A stretch of 64,000 nt of DNA, taken from assembly GCA_026120185.1 (NCBI GenBank), contig JANUWF010001101.1:6450001-6514000 (forward strand), read 5' to 3'. Both the position numbers and the translations under genes were made by a program. A model generated the notes under the pieces. The model worked only from the letters and a program-made list of their open reading frames with translations. It was not told the DNA's origin and did no database searches. Numbering within the stretch: the stretch's first letter is position 1; each line of letters opens with the position of its first letter. Shown one piece after another: positions 1 through 10,908 of the stretch. The DNA comes from Voacanga thouarsii. Lineage: Eukaryota; Streptophyta; Magnoliopsida; Gentianales; Apocynaceae.

Positions 1-1927
1 AGAGTAGAATCTTTGGCATTTGCATTCTTCATAAAAGAAATTTATAAAGATCACCACTGAAACATATTAAATATTAAATATTATGACTCTATATTCATGT
101 TGGAAAGTATTGTTGAACCATACCCCATAGAAGGTGCAAAAAATCAAAAGGTGTATGTTCTTTGTGGATGGCCACCACAGCACTTCTTTTTGCATCTTGT
201 GGACCACAAGTCTTATACTTCATTGTGTCTGCTAGAAAGGACATGTGTCCAATACAAAAAGTTTACAGAATCATTAGATCTAAAACTTTTAATTGTTTCT
301 GCCCCCAGGAAATTAGAGAAGGCATCAACATTAGCATAAGAAAAGCTAACTACAGAGTAAAGAACAGCTTTAATAATACAACTAAAGGGATAACCTAATG
401 GCACTTTTAGGCCTCCTAACTAAATCAAAAGAAAATACTTCGTCCCAAAAAGAAAGGCCTACTTCTATTTCCACCAATTAAGAAATATAGTTAATGAAAT
501 CATCTTTTCTTAGTATTTTCCTCATATACACTTTCATTAAATGGCTCATGTTACTAAATTATTTTGAAACTATGTAATTCTAACTACTTTTTCTTATAAT
601 TTCCTTTTCCCAACTAGAACAATTAATGCTTTTGTCAATAACTAAAGAGTATTTGTTGATAAAGATGTACATTAACTAGGGGCATCTTAGGAATGACATA
701 TTAACTACCCTTTGAAAAAGGAAAAAGGAAACACGAAATAGGAAATATGCCTATAATTTGGGGCAAATGAAAAAAGAAATTAGGCCTATCTTTGTGGGAT
801 GGGGGTGTAAAAAACACAGTTCTCATATAACTTTTGGATCATCATTCACTATTCTAATTATTCATAAGATTGTAGTTTTCATGAGGTTATTGGGATTAAA
901 TTCTTTTCCTATTCATTCTTGATAGGATGTAATGTGTTGAGTGAATCTCATCATTCCCTCTTAATGGTGGGGTGATACCTCTCCTATACCATACATTTGT
1001 TGCTACATTGTGTTCCTTTGTACTGGTTCTTCTCGTAAGGGCCTCCACTACAGATCATATTCATTCAATTCATGGTAACAGGTCTAAATCCAAGTTGCAT
1101 GGTAACATTTTTTCTGCCTTCCAATTAATTCCTGCCAATATATACCAGGTCTCTAATACTAAAATCAATTTTTTTTTTTTTTGTTAAAAAAAAAACACTT
1201 TTTGCATCTTCAAAATTCCTAAGATCCCTAGTCATAAGAGAAATACATAATATTATGTAAAGTAGCATTCGGAATATCACAAGTACCTTTAAGTTAACTA
1301 AACATTTTTTTAAGCTAAAACAACTATATATTGCATTTTCAACTTCACTATTAATATATAAGACAATCTAAAAGAATAGAAACACAAAATACAATTTTTC
1401 CATTGCATACATCCAAAATATGAAAGTGGTAATGCAAAAGTAAATTGCCTCCTGTTTTGAATTCTACTACCTACACCTGTGAAAAGGAAAGTAAATTCGC
1501 ACCCCCATTTCATTTTGTATTGTACATTTTAACCCCTTTGCCGTTATTTGTCAATCTTGTGTAGATTTTTCATTTAAAATCGTCAAAAAGCCATATTTTA
1601 CTGTTGTAATTGAAAATACATCCTTTTCCAGTCTTATATTCCAACGATACAGTCCATGGTATTGAAATAACATCATGAGCAATGCTATATTAAAAAACTA
1701 TACTATCCACGGACCAAACAAAAATTTCTTTCTCTTCTTCTTTCACATTTACAGCCCCTTGTTCAGAAGAGATGATGTTACAGAAAGTGAGTATTACATT
1801 GGAATACACGGACAATTTAATGACATGTACTGCCATCCCAGCCACAAGCATTCGCAGACAAAGCTAATCTATCAACTTTACATAATTGTCCTATAGAACA
1901 AAACAATGCTAACTGAAAATTTTTTAC
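1..1927. other. No recognisable gene
   Basis: Only short reading frames of 63-80 codons occur here, with no codon structure or motif that I recognise. If the putative minus-strand gene at 1928-2386 is real, its later exons should lie in this stretch. I could not pick out exons with convincing splice sites and a continuous frame. Confidence 0.5.
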
Positions 1928-2386
1928 CTGCTGAATTTGCATGTGCATCTATCGACATCTTTCTTGGGGGCTGCAAGAGGACCAAAAAACACTAAAACAA
2001 GAAGAAATCAAATGACCCTTTAGCCATCAAAATGATCCCAAAATCAAAACTTTCAGGTTAGCAGTAGAATTCTTCCTCTAATTTTCTGAATCTTCCTTAC
2101 ACATGCTCCATTTTTTTTCCTTCCACCTCTCTTTTTTTCCAAGATTCTCCGAATCCAAACATTCATTTCGATTTTTACTGCAACTTTATGTCTTTCAACA
2201 ACATTAATAGTGTGTTCTTATGTGAAGAGAGAGAAGAGTACCTGTAAATGTAGCTGAACCAGCAAGAACAGTGATCTTGGCGTATTGCAAAGATTGCAAC
2301 TTTAATGGGTCACGTTTGTGCGAGTGCGAGAGAGGCAGACGAGGGGTTTTTGAGAGTTTTGAAGCAAGTGAAATGACCAGAACCAT
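1928..2386 (-). CDS. Possible first two exons of an unidentified minus-strand gene (partial)
   Basis: I do not recognise this gene. An ATG at 2386 opens 48 codons plus one base, rich in Leu, Ser, Lys and Arg with no acidic residue before Asp27, which resembles an organelle transit peptide. The exon ends at 2242 before a GTACTC donor. A candidate second exon, 1928-1970, lies between a TTGCAG acceptor and a GTAAAA donor and keeps the frame open. The second exon also has its own ATG (near 1958) in a different frame, so exon 1 could be an untranslated leader instead. No downstream exon could be assigned. The GC content is visibly higher than in the flanking DNA, which supports a real 5' gene end. 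Confidence 0.3.
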
Positions 2387-2608
2387 CCTCAAGCGTCACA
2401 GCACAGGTAAAAAGAAAATGAGTCATCTGGATGTGTTTGATAATTTAATTAAATATTAATTTGATTTTTCGTGGGTTTTACGAATTTGTATAATATATTA
2501 ATTTAATAAATTTAATAAAATTTTATTTAAATTTAATAAATTAAAATAACTTTATATATATATATAATTATTAGTTCAAATAATATAAATTCATATATGT
2601 TGTAAATA

Positions 2609-2930
2609 TGTTGAATTAGTGAAAATTCCACTAATTATGGATTTATGTGAATTATTAGGGAATTAGTGGAAGCTCCACTAATTATTGATTTTTATGGATG
2701 TCCATCATTTAGTGGGGATACCACTAATTAAGATTAGTGAAAGATGATGTATCCCACTAATTAAGAGTTCTATAAATAGAGCTATTCTCTAAACTTGAAA
2801 TACATCATCATTTTGTGAAAGAATTGTGAGAAAATTGTGAGAAAAAGAAAGAGAGAAGTTTGAAGAAATTTTTGTGCAAAAAAATAGTTAGAGTTTTCTT
2901 AGTGTGATGTGTGTAGATTTTATTCTAACA
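2609..2930 (+). mobile_element. Possible solo LTR
   Basis: The stretch begins TGTTGAATTAG and ends CTAACA, fitting the TG...CA ends of an LTR. It contains a clear TATA box (CTATAAATAGAG near 2770) followed by a purine-rich leader, as in plant retrotransposon LTRs and TRIMs. The motif CCACTAATTA recurs several times. There is no matching target-site duplication and no second LTR or coding part here, so a solo LTR, or simply a repetitive promoter-like stretch, are both possible. Confidence 0.3.
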
Positions 2931-3110
2931 TTACCCAAATTTTATAACAATATAATTTTTATTTGAGTTTTGGGGAATTGGAATAAATATCGGTAACCAA
3001 GAATTCAACCTATCTTGTCCTTTTCTAATAACCTTATCCTAATCTATCTGAATTCAATAATCATAATATTAGTTCTTATCTATATGAATTTATTAAATTT
3101 AAATAATCAT

Positions 3111-3227
3111 AATATTTTAAAAAAAAAAATCTTTCAAATTTATTTTTAAAAAGTTATTTAAATTTCATACTGCCAAGTGTTAATAACTAATTATGTCACG
3201 TGTCGTTACTGGGTGCTTGGATAGTTA

Positions 3228-3278
<51 letters not shown>

Positions 3279-3510
3279 TTTAAAAATTCTTTTAAATTTA
3301 ATGTTTAAAAAACCCTTCAAATTTCTTTTTTTTTAAAAAAAAAACCTTCAAATTTTTTTTAAAATTCTTGTAAATTTAATGTTAAAATCTACATTCATCT
3401 AAATTTATATCACCTCTTTATTTTATTTTTTAAAAAAATCTAAAATTTATTTTTGTTAAGTGTCAGTACAGCACATTGCCAGCTGTCTCAATGGCAGTTC
3501 TCCGTAACTA

Positions 3511-3576
<66 letters not shown>

Positions 3577-3688
3577 GAATTTATATCACCTCCTTGTTTT
3601 CTTTTTTAAAAAAATCTAAAATTTATTTTTGCCAAGTGTCAGTACAACACACTGCCACATATCTCAATGGCAGTTCTCTACAGCTACT

Positions 3689-3744
<56 letters not shown>
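3111..3744 (+). repeat. Tandem ~172-bp unit, three copies, each ending in a (TA)n tract
   Basis: Two well-conserved units lie at about 3398-3572 and 3573-3744. Both share the blocks ATCTAAAATTTATTTTTG, AAGTGTCAGTACA and TCTCAATGGCAGTTCTC, and both end in a long TA run (about 3514-3572 and 3692-3744). A more diverged unit lies at about 3111-3274 and also ends in a TA run (3229-3274). The TA tract sits at the same place in each copy, so it was part of the duplicated unit or marks a repeated expansion point. Confidence 0.75.
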
Positions 3745-3748
<4 letters not shown>

Positions 3749-4791
3749 ATTAAGTATATTTAATAACATAAAGTTAAATATTTATTTAATTAAATATATT
3801 TACTAAAAAATTTTAAAATATAATAAAATATTATTATAAAATTTATTTAATTTTAAAATTAAAATATATTACATACTTATCTATTTATTATTTTATTTAT
3901 ATTTATTTAAATTATAGTAAATTATAATATAAAAATAAATTATAATTAATTCAATATTTATGATTAGATTTTAAATTTCAAAATTCAATCTTTATACTTT
4001 AATTTTAATAATTTAATACTTAAATATTTAAATTTTAATTTTATCAAACAAGTTCTTGATTTAAAAAAATATAATAATTCTAGCCATTAGTAGTTACAAT
4101 TAATTTTCTCTCTAATGAAAAGGTTAGTTATTATTTATGTATGGAGAACAGTTCCTTTCATCCTGTTTATATATAAAAAAAGTGAGTTTTTTTGTAATTC
4201 AATATAAGAACACACAATGCAAATCTTTTATTATAAAAATATATGACATTAATATCTTGCTATATATTAAAAAAAACACAAATAGGAACTTTTTAAAATA
4301 TATTTATTTACATTATATCTACATAAAAATTAATTAAGGATTGAAATTTAAAAAAAAAAGAAAAGGAAAGTACTTAATTGAACCTCAAAGTCTTCACTAG
4401 AAACCAAATCCTACACTCTTCTTATAAAGTGAAGAATACATGTGTTTCGCATGATTTATGAACTTCAACGTGACAACACACTAGAATTTTGAATAAACCA
4501 ACTTAAATATTAAAAAGACCGAATTAACCTTAATCAAACATCACATCTCCAAATACATCAAAGGTCCTAATTTTTTTCCATACCTATAAGTTGGCATGGG
4601 CATGGCTTGGCAAAATTTTACAATTTTAATGTGGGACTTACTTTGGGTTCTAAAACTATGTTTACATTTAGATAAGAGAAATGTCAGCATGCTTAGCTAC
4701 ACACTTATAAAAAAAATTACTAAGTAAATAAAAAATGAGAAGTACCCATAAATTTCTTTTTAGCTATATACATTTATTAAAAAGTATAAAT
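3745..4791. other. AT-rich intergenic DNA, no gene seen
   Basis: Very AT-rich sequence with homopolymer A and T runs and no coding signal. The only ORF, 66 codons at 4137-4337, is rich in Ile, Asn, Lys and Tyr, which is what random AT-rich DNA gives. Confidence 0.6.
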
Positions 4792-5170
4792 AAAAAATAT
4801 AATTTATTACAATTTATCACCATTAAATTAGGGGATAATGGCACTTAATACCACAAGTTATAAAAGATACGCTAGAAGTTTATTGACCATTAGTCAATGA
4901 CGGTATTGATTTATGAAAGTTACTTTATAATAAAATGTCTATTTTACTCATACTAATCATAAAACAATTACTCTTACTAATTATACTAATTATAAAATAA
5001 TCATTTAGGTTTATTGCAATTTATTCTCATTAAACTGTGGATTGTGATACATTAATACCACAAGTTATAAAAAATATACTAGAAGTCTATTGACCATTAG
5101 CCAATGACGGTATTGATTAACGGAAGTTACTTTTACAATACAATATTTATTTTACACATACTAATTACAA
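4792..5170 (+). repeat. Tandem duplication, two diverged copies of about 170 bp
   Basis: Copy 1 (about 4800-4975) and copy 2 (about 5012-5170) share, in the same order, AATACCACAAGTTATAAAA, a stretch ending TATTGACCATTAG, and AATGACGGTATTGATT, followed by a GAAAGTTACTTT/GGAAGTTACTTT block and a CATACTAAT block. The period is roughly 215 bp. I recognise no family and see no coding capacity. Confidence 0.65.
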
Positions 5171-6355
5171 GATGTCTAAAAAATCCTTTAATAATGAGAA
5201 TTTGACAAATGAAGTATTTGTGAATTTATAATACTTTTATAATTTTTTATATTAAAATATTATTATCTTAACTTAATAGAATAAAATACAATAAATATAT
5301 AAACTAAAGTTTCAATCAGGAACATATCATATATACTAGGTTGGTACCTGTGCGTTCACGAGATAATTTCAGTAATTTTCTTAATTTCTTTGGGTTTAAA
5401 AACAATTTAGATTAAAAAAATAACTTTAATATTTAAAAGAATAAAAAAATCAGATAACTCTAATTTTAAAAAAAAACTAATTCAAATAACAATGATATTT
5501 TAAAAAAAAAAAAAACCTTCAAATTTTTGGAGAGATGAAATGTATAAATATAGAATAATACTTTTAAAGTTCCTAAAAAGATGAAAAATTAAAAATTAAA
5601 AAGAACATAATTCTAGAAAGTTCAAACTAGAAAGTTCAAAAAAGCTAGCATAATGATTAATTCAATGAATTCAAATAAATCAAATGAATGTATATTTTTT
5701 TTTTTAAGGAAATGTCAAGAGTATTTTAGATTCATTGATTATCTGAATTCAATTTAAATGAATGTGGTTTTTTTTTTTTTTTTTAAGAAATGTGAAGATT
5801 ACCTGGATTCAAAGAATCCATCTAAATTGAAACGAAGGTAATGCAGCACCTGATCATAGTTACCAGATTCACTGTTCGTTCCGGTACGCAGTACGGGGAT
5901 AGGAACACAATTCATTAATTTTAAAAATTAAAATTCGTTAAAGAATAGGTTCCTTCGGTACGTTCCGGAATGTAAAAGTTATAATATAAAATATTATATA
6001 TAAAATAGTAAAACTTATGTATAAAGATATAAATTATTTTATATTTTTAAATTTAAATTACTAATAAAATGCATTGAAACTTATACCTCTTTATTCTTCC
6101 TTTGACAATTGGTAATTCCAAGATATATTTCATAAATTATTCATTGAGTAGTTAGTTAATTTTCTTTTTAGATTTTCATTTAGAAAATTAGGTCTATAAA
6201 TTTTCAAAACTAAAAAAAAAGAATTAAAAAAAGGGTACCGTAGTAATTTTGACTTTTATCAAAACCCTATTAGTGGTTAAGTGGTTTTTTCTTCTACAAT
6301 GGGAACACCGCTACACCAGAAGTCATCTCCTTTTTCCTTTCCCTTAATCTCAACC
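5171..6355. other. Intergenic DNA upstream of the eIF(iso)4G-like exon
   Basis: AT-rich, with two poly-T tracts (about 5694-5706 and 5767-5784). The GC content rises from about 6230 on, as expected for the promoter and 5' leader of the following exon. No other gene is visible. Confidence 0.5.
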
Positions 6356-6421
6356 ATGAATCCTCTACACAAAAGTTTTGTTCTTGAGTTTTGGAAGATT
6401 TCGAACGGATTGTTTCAATAA
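6356..6421 (+). promoter_or_regulatory. Short upstream ORF in the leader of the eIF(iso)4G-like gene
   Basis: An ATG in good context (CAACCATGAA) opens a 21-codon frame that stops with TAA at 6419-6421, three bases before the main ATG at 6425. An upstream ORF this close to the main start would be expected to limit initiation at the main ATG. Whether the transcript includes it depends on the unmapped transcription start. Confidence 0.4.
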
Positions 6422-6424
6422 GTT

Positions 6425-6580
6425 ATGGAGGCTGATCAAACTATTTTGAGTTTGAGACTAGGAGGCGGAAGCAGAGTGCTTGGCCCTCGATTCGACGCTT
6501 TCTCAAACAACAATCATTCTGATCTCCCTCTCTTGAGGCCCCATGGCAGCGCCACTGCTGGTGTTCCTCTCTCGTTCAAG
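6425..6580 (+). pseudogene. Orphan first exon of an eIF(iso)4G-like translation initiation factor
   Basis: The exon encodes 52 residues beginning MEADQTILSLRLGGGSRV and containing GPRFDAF and SDLPLLRPHG. This is the conserved N-terminus of plant eIF(iso)4G, the scaffold of the plant-specific cap-binding complex eIFiso4F that joins eIF(iso)4E, eIF4A and the ribosome. The exon ends in phase 0 at TTCAAG followed by a GT donor at 6581. The conserved region that normally follows, and the MIF4G domain, are not recognisable anywhere up to the choline kinase genes. Intron 1 is interrupted about 200 bp downstream by an 11-kb retrotransposon. It is therefore most likely a truncated gene copy. A very long intron reaching past the window is less likely, because other genes lie in between. 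Confidence 0.6.
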
Positions 6581-6720
6581 GTTTATTATTTTTTTTTTTT
6601 CCTTTTCAGATCAAATCTGGTCTTTATCAATTTTGTATTCCGTCACACCTTTTTTAGAGAAAATCAAGATTAGATTTTTTGCTATTGGATCTTAAACCCC
6701 TTTAATCAATCATATAATTG

Positions 6721-6725
<5 letters not shown>

Positions 6726-6778
<53 letters not shown>
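6726..6778 (+). repeat. (AC)n microsatellite
   Basis: About 26 uninterrupted AC dinucleotides lie in intron 1 of the eIF(iso)4G-like exon and end directly at the insertion point of the Ty3/gypsy element. Confidence 0.95.
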
Positions 6779-6780
<2 letters not shown>

Positions 6781-6781
<1 letters not shown>

Positions 6782-7488
6782 GTTGCTGTCAAAATAAGGA
6801 ACCGATGCAAACGGGAATCGGCTTCGTATCCGACAAACACAAACGATCCGACAGAGAGTAACATCAAATGGTATCGGACCTTTTTTGAATCAGGGACCGG
6901 GTTCCTTGAGCTTACTAAAGAAATGGCTCAAGAAGGTCAATTGAAAAGGCTAAACGGAAGGACTTTTCTGGAACATGGAATGATATTTATATTGATCATC
7001 TCAATGGAAAGTACAGAAAAAGCTGATATTGAAAGTATGAACCGAAAACTGTAAAAAATATTGTAAACAAAGCTGGTAAAGGGAAACTAGAACAAAGCAG
7101 TAAGAAAGCTGTAAAGAAACAAAATCCTAGATTAGAAAGTTGGAAATGATGATGAGGAAAAAGAAAATGAAATTGAACTTTGCTGATTTGATGGTTTGAT
7201 CTCCCCTCCTTGTGGGCGATGCTCCTTTTTTTATACTTGCTGCAAATGAACCACGAACAGATCGTGGAGTTTCTTCAGGCCCAAGAATGTTCCCAACGAT
7301 CGTGCAGAGTCCCTTACGCCGAAAGATCAGGATTCTATTTGTTCTTTCTTATCGGCTCCGCGGTACCGATGTTGACCATGGCTATCGGCTGTTCGAAAAG
7401 ATTGACTTTATCAGCTCATCCTCATTTATCAAATCGACATCGGCTCGAAGTAACTGTTGCGTCGGCTCGGCAAAGTTGACGTCAACAC
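6781..7488 (-). repeat. 3' LTR of the Tat element
   Basis: Direct repeat of 17030-17735. On the minus strand it runs from TGTTGACGTC to GACAGCAACA, giving TG...CA ends. It lies downstream of pol in minus-strand orientation. Confidence 0.92.
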
Positions 7489-7505
7489 ATGCCCCCCCGA
7501 GTCCC
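7489..7505 (-). promoter_or_regulatory. Polypurine tract of the Tat element
   Basis: Directly inside the 3' LTR the minus strand reads ACTCGGGGGGGCATGTG. A G-rich run here is the usual primer site for plus-strand synthesis in LTR retrotransposons. Confidence 0.6.
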
Positions 7506-7660
7506 GTTGTTTCAATGGACGCGAGTCATCGAAACGATGGGAATCGTACAACTATTAATGGTAGCCGTCCGTTGTCTGACAGAATCAAAACGTCCCGAAC
7601 GTTATAGAAGGTTTGCGACGCCTCGGCCTTATAACCCGCGAACGGCTCAATTTCAAACTT

Positions 7661-7669
7661 CCTTATAAA
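7661..7669 (+). promoter_or_regulatory. Candidate TATA box for the antisense PMD gene
   Basis: CCTTATAAATTTC lies about 150 bp upstream of the ATG at 7817 and just inside the 3' LTR on the plus strand. It could give the antisense gene its own promoter; there is no expression evidence in the sequence. Confidence 0.35.
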
Positions 7670-7816
7670 TTTCGGTGGTCCCTGGTCGGAACTCCTTACT
7701 CCTTACAACTTCTATCTCCTTCAGAACTCTACTGCTTGAGCAACTCGTCGACTCTTTATCTTCTTGCCCTAATTCCTGCAAACTGTGAATTTCCCTTTAG
7801 TAAAAGCAACATCACA

Positions 7817-10791
7817 ATGGCAACTTCTACTGATAAGAGTATCCTTTCCCTGGTCCAAGTCGATGCCAGGCTGTTTGCCTTAGGTCCACGCCTCCTGCCT
7901 ATCGAGATTACCGCTGAACACCTGCGGTTTGTCTTGCCAGCTAATTTCACATTCCCTCTGCAACAAGACACTTTCACGAATGCCAACCTTCCCTTTTCTT
8001 TCCGCCATTGGCCCCGCAAACTCAAAAATTACCAAGAATGGCGAGATCGCTGCTATGCCCAATTTGGGGCTATTTAGGCGCAATAGGGCATTGCGGACGC
8101 CATCATGATGACTGACTTTGAGATGGCATTTGATTGCAGCTTGTTTGCCGCCGTCCTACCCTTTTGGTCTTCGGCGATCAACGGTTTTATTTTCCCGCAC
8201 GGGATGTTTTCTCCCACCATTCTTGATATTTGCACCATTCTCGGCTTCCGATGTGAGGGTGATGAAATCCCGAAGCTTCATGACGAGGAAAATTTGCCTG
8301 CCGTTGAGGCTCGTCTAGACAAGGCCTCTTCTTCATACGGCAATTTCATCAGCGCACAACGAGGGGTAGAGGACACTCCTTCCAATCAAGAACAAGCAGC
8401 CTTCTTATGGCTGTGGTTGTGTAAATACATCATCTGTTCTCACTCTGCCGGCATCAGTATCGGCTCTCCTAAGGAGCAGGAGGCTCTGCGATCTTGCATC
8501 TCTGGTCCTTGCCTTAGTTTACCGCACCATCAATCAACTGATGGTTACTCTTTCCGTCGGGGAGGATCCGACCAACCTAGGGGGCCCACTCTGGATTGCC
8601 CAGCTATGGCTGTATCAATACTTGCCTAATTTTGGCGTTAGCCGACTTGCAGGCACCCAAGCAGATTCTTCTAAGCAGGCGACCGGCTATCGGCTCCTTC
8701 GAGTCCCCACCAATTCTGCCTCCGCCGAAACCATTGTCTCATACCTCTACCGATGTCGAGACTTTCATGGTGCCATTTTCTTCCCGTACTCTGCTCTCCA
8801 AGAGGGCCCTCTTTGGTTGAGAAACCTATCGGAAAGCCTCGAGGCCACACAAGACACTTTATGGGCCCGTATTCTATGCCCTCGGGAAATTCTTTTAGGG
8901 GCCAAACCTGGAGCGCGGAGCGCTAAGACCTCCTGCGAGCGGTATAATCCTCATTGTTTCTCCCGCCAATTTGGACTGATACAGGACATTCCTGCCGATC
9001 TAGGGCATGTTTCCTCTTTCACAGTAAAACCGGTATTATCGGCTGAAGACGTACACACTTTAGCCGAACGCACTCAAGTCATTCTAAGGTCCTTTAAGTT
9101 TAAACCCTTCCAGGTGGTACTGGAGACCTCCCCAAACTTTGATTTATGGTGGAGGCTACTGAGTGGGGCCCTATTTTCTGCCCCTATAGGCGTCTGGCTT
9201 CTGCAGCTCCTTGGATCGGCTGCCTCTTTGCCTGAACCACCTTCATCAGCTAAGAAAGGGAAACAGGTAAAAAACCCTGTTAGTCCTGTGAAAATGCCGA
9301 CCTTACAAACTCCCTTGATGCAGAGAACCACTACTGCTGCTCCTGTGATTCCGGAGGAGGAAGAAGAAGAGTTCGAGGGTCTGTCCTTGCTCCGTCGATC
9401 CAAAAGGAGGCATGACACGCTGACTCCTCCCGTGTCCAAGGTTTGCCTTTATCGATCCTTCATTTTCTCCCCCTTTTTTGGCTTCCTTGATGTTCAAAAA
9501 TTGTTTGTCTGATTATCAATACAACCCTTTCTTTTTGCAGAGGCGCAAACAAAGGATAAGCCGTCCAATAGTCATCGACACTTCCTCTGACTCGGAGGAA
9601 AACATTCCGCTCAGCTCCTTAGCCGAAAAGCCAGCCGAGAGAGTTATCCCGCCAACGGCAGATACTCCCAGGGTGGAGGCTACTACAGCACATCCCCCAA
9701 CGGCTAGCACATCGGCTCCCCCATCAGTAGCAGACCTTTCATTGGCTGAACTGCCGACTCCAACAAGTCCACCCCCTGCTCCGCCAAGGCCCGAAAAGCA
9801 ATCAGTGGCCGCAGATGTTGAGACAACGGTGCCTCTTCCCAGCCAGGAAGCTGGAACAACTACTGCTTCTCTACCAATGCCGACATTGGCTTCGGCGTTG
9901 GATTTCCTTGACAACCTCATCAGGGCTTCCTTGCCCACTGAGCGGGCCACCCTGGACAATGTAAGTCGTGCCCTTCTACGGATTGTCCAGTCAAATGACC
10001 CCGGCATGCCCCCTGTGCTCCGGGACCTGGCAATTGGGTGTTTGGGGCAGATGCGTTTCACAGGTCGCTTCTTATCCGATACACAACGCCGTCGGAATGA
10101 AGCACACCATCAACTAGAACTCCTGAAACTGCATCGAGAGAATGCCGCATTTGCCGAGAGAGATCGCCAGGAATCCTTGGATCATCTTTCACTTCTGCGA
10201 GCCGACATTGCTGAAGGAATTGGCAAAATTGAGCGGCTCGAACATCAACTGTCAGAGATCCAGAAAGAGCTTACCTTTGAAAAAAGAACTCTGGAGCAGC
10301 GACTTGCATCAGAAAAAGGATTCCAGGAGACGGTTAAAACCATTGAAGACTCCCTTCTTAAGCATCACGACGAACGCCTAATGCTGGAGGCAGAAGAGGA
10401 ACTGCTTGAAGCTGAACTATCAAACTCAACCGCCTTACTGGAAGAGATGAAGTCCAGGTGGGACCGCTTCACAACCAAGCTAAACAAAGCTCTACACCCC
10501 TCAGCTACTGACGAGGCCGGTCCTTCCGGTACCCAACCTGAAGAAGCTGCCCCTTTGCCAGTCGATCCAGGAGCTCCGAGGACAGATGCTGATGAGGTGG
10601 CCTTACCCCCTGAGGGTGGTATTGAACCTGAAGCTGAAATGGCTGGGATAGAGCTCCCAGTTCTGGATCCGCAACCAACGGGAACTGCCCCGGCTAGCCC
10701 ATCACCCCCTGAATCGGAATACCCCAATCGGCTAGCGATTATTCTGTATCGGCCACTGTTGTTGCCCAACGCCTCTTCTGATAGTAGCTGA
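7817..10791 (+). pseudogene. Antisense extra gene of the Tat element: plant mobile domain plus coiled coil, spliced, broken
   Basis: The gene runs opposite to gag-pol. It starts at ATG 7817 (context CACAATGGC). The first 300 or so codons resemble the plant mobile domain (aminotransferase-like, MAIN/MAIL1 type), with SFRHWP, a YAQFGAI/IADAI segment, GMFSPTILD, LWLWLCKYI and WWRLLSGALF. A 100-bp intron (9441-9540, AAG|GTTTGC to TTTGCAG) joins two frames exactly in phase. Exon 2 encodes a Pro/Ser/Thr/Ala-rich linker, then a long charged coiled coil (about 10080-10480) and an acidic Pro-rich tail, ending at 10791. Breaks are two in-frame stops at 8075 and 8084 and a frameshift between about 8460 and 8530. 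Antisense ORFs of this kind are known in Retand and Grande elements. Their role is unknown, and PMD proteins in hosts act in gene silencing and genome stability. Confidence 0.75.
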
Positions 10792-10908
10792 TTTCTTTTT
10801 TGTACTGACATCTATAGCCATCTGGTCGGTCTCTTGTGATCAGCTCAATATATGGAAACCAAAGTCTCTGTTTAAGAAGATGCCCCTTCTCTTTTTTTTT
10901 TTTTTTTT

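Noticed and set aside
8105..8629. Separate small plus-strand protein inside the Tat element
   Set aside because: It is the same PMD frame after two nonsense stops; its last 40 or so codons run out of frame after a frameshift.
9441..9540. Continuation of the PMD frame to 9512 and an independent start at 9478 for the following frame
   Set aside because: Clear donor and acceptor with in-phase joining make this an intron; the ATG at 9478 lies inside it.
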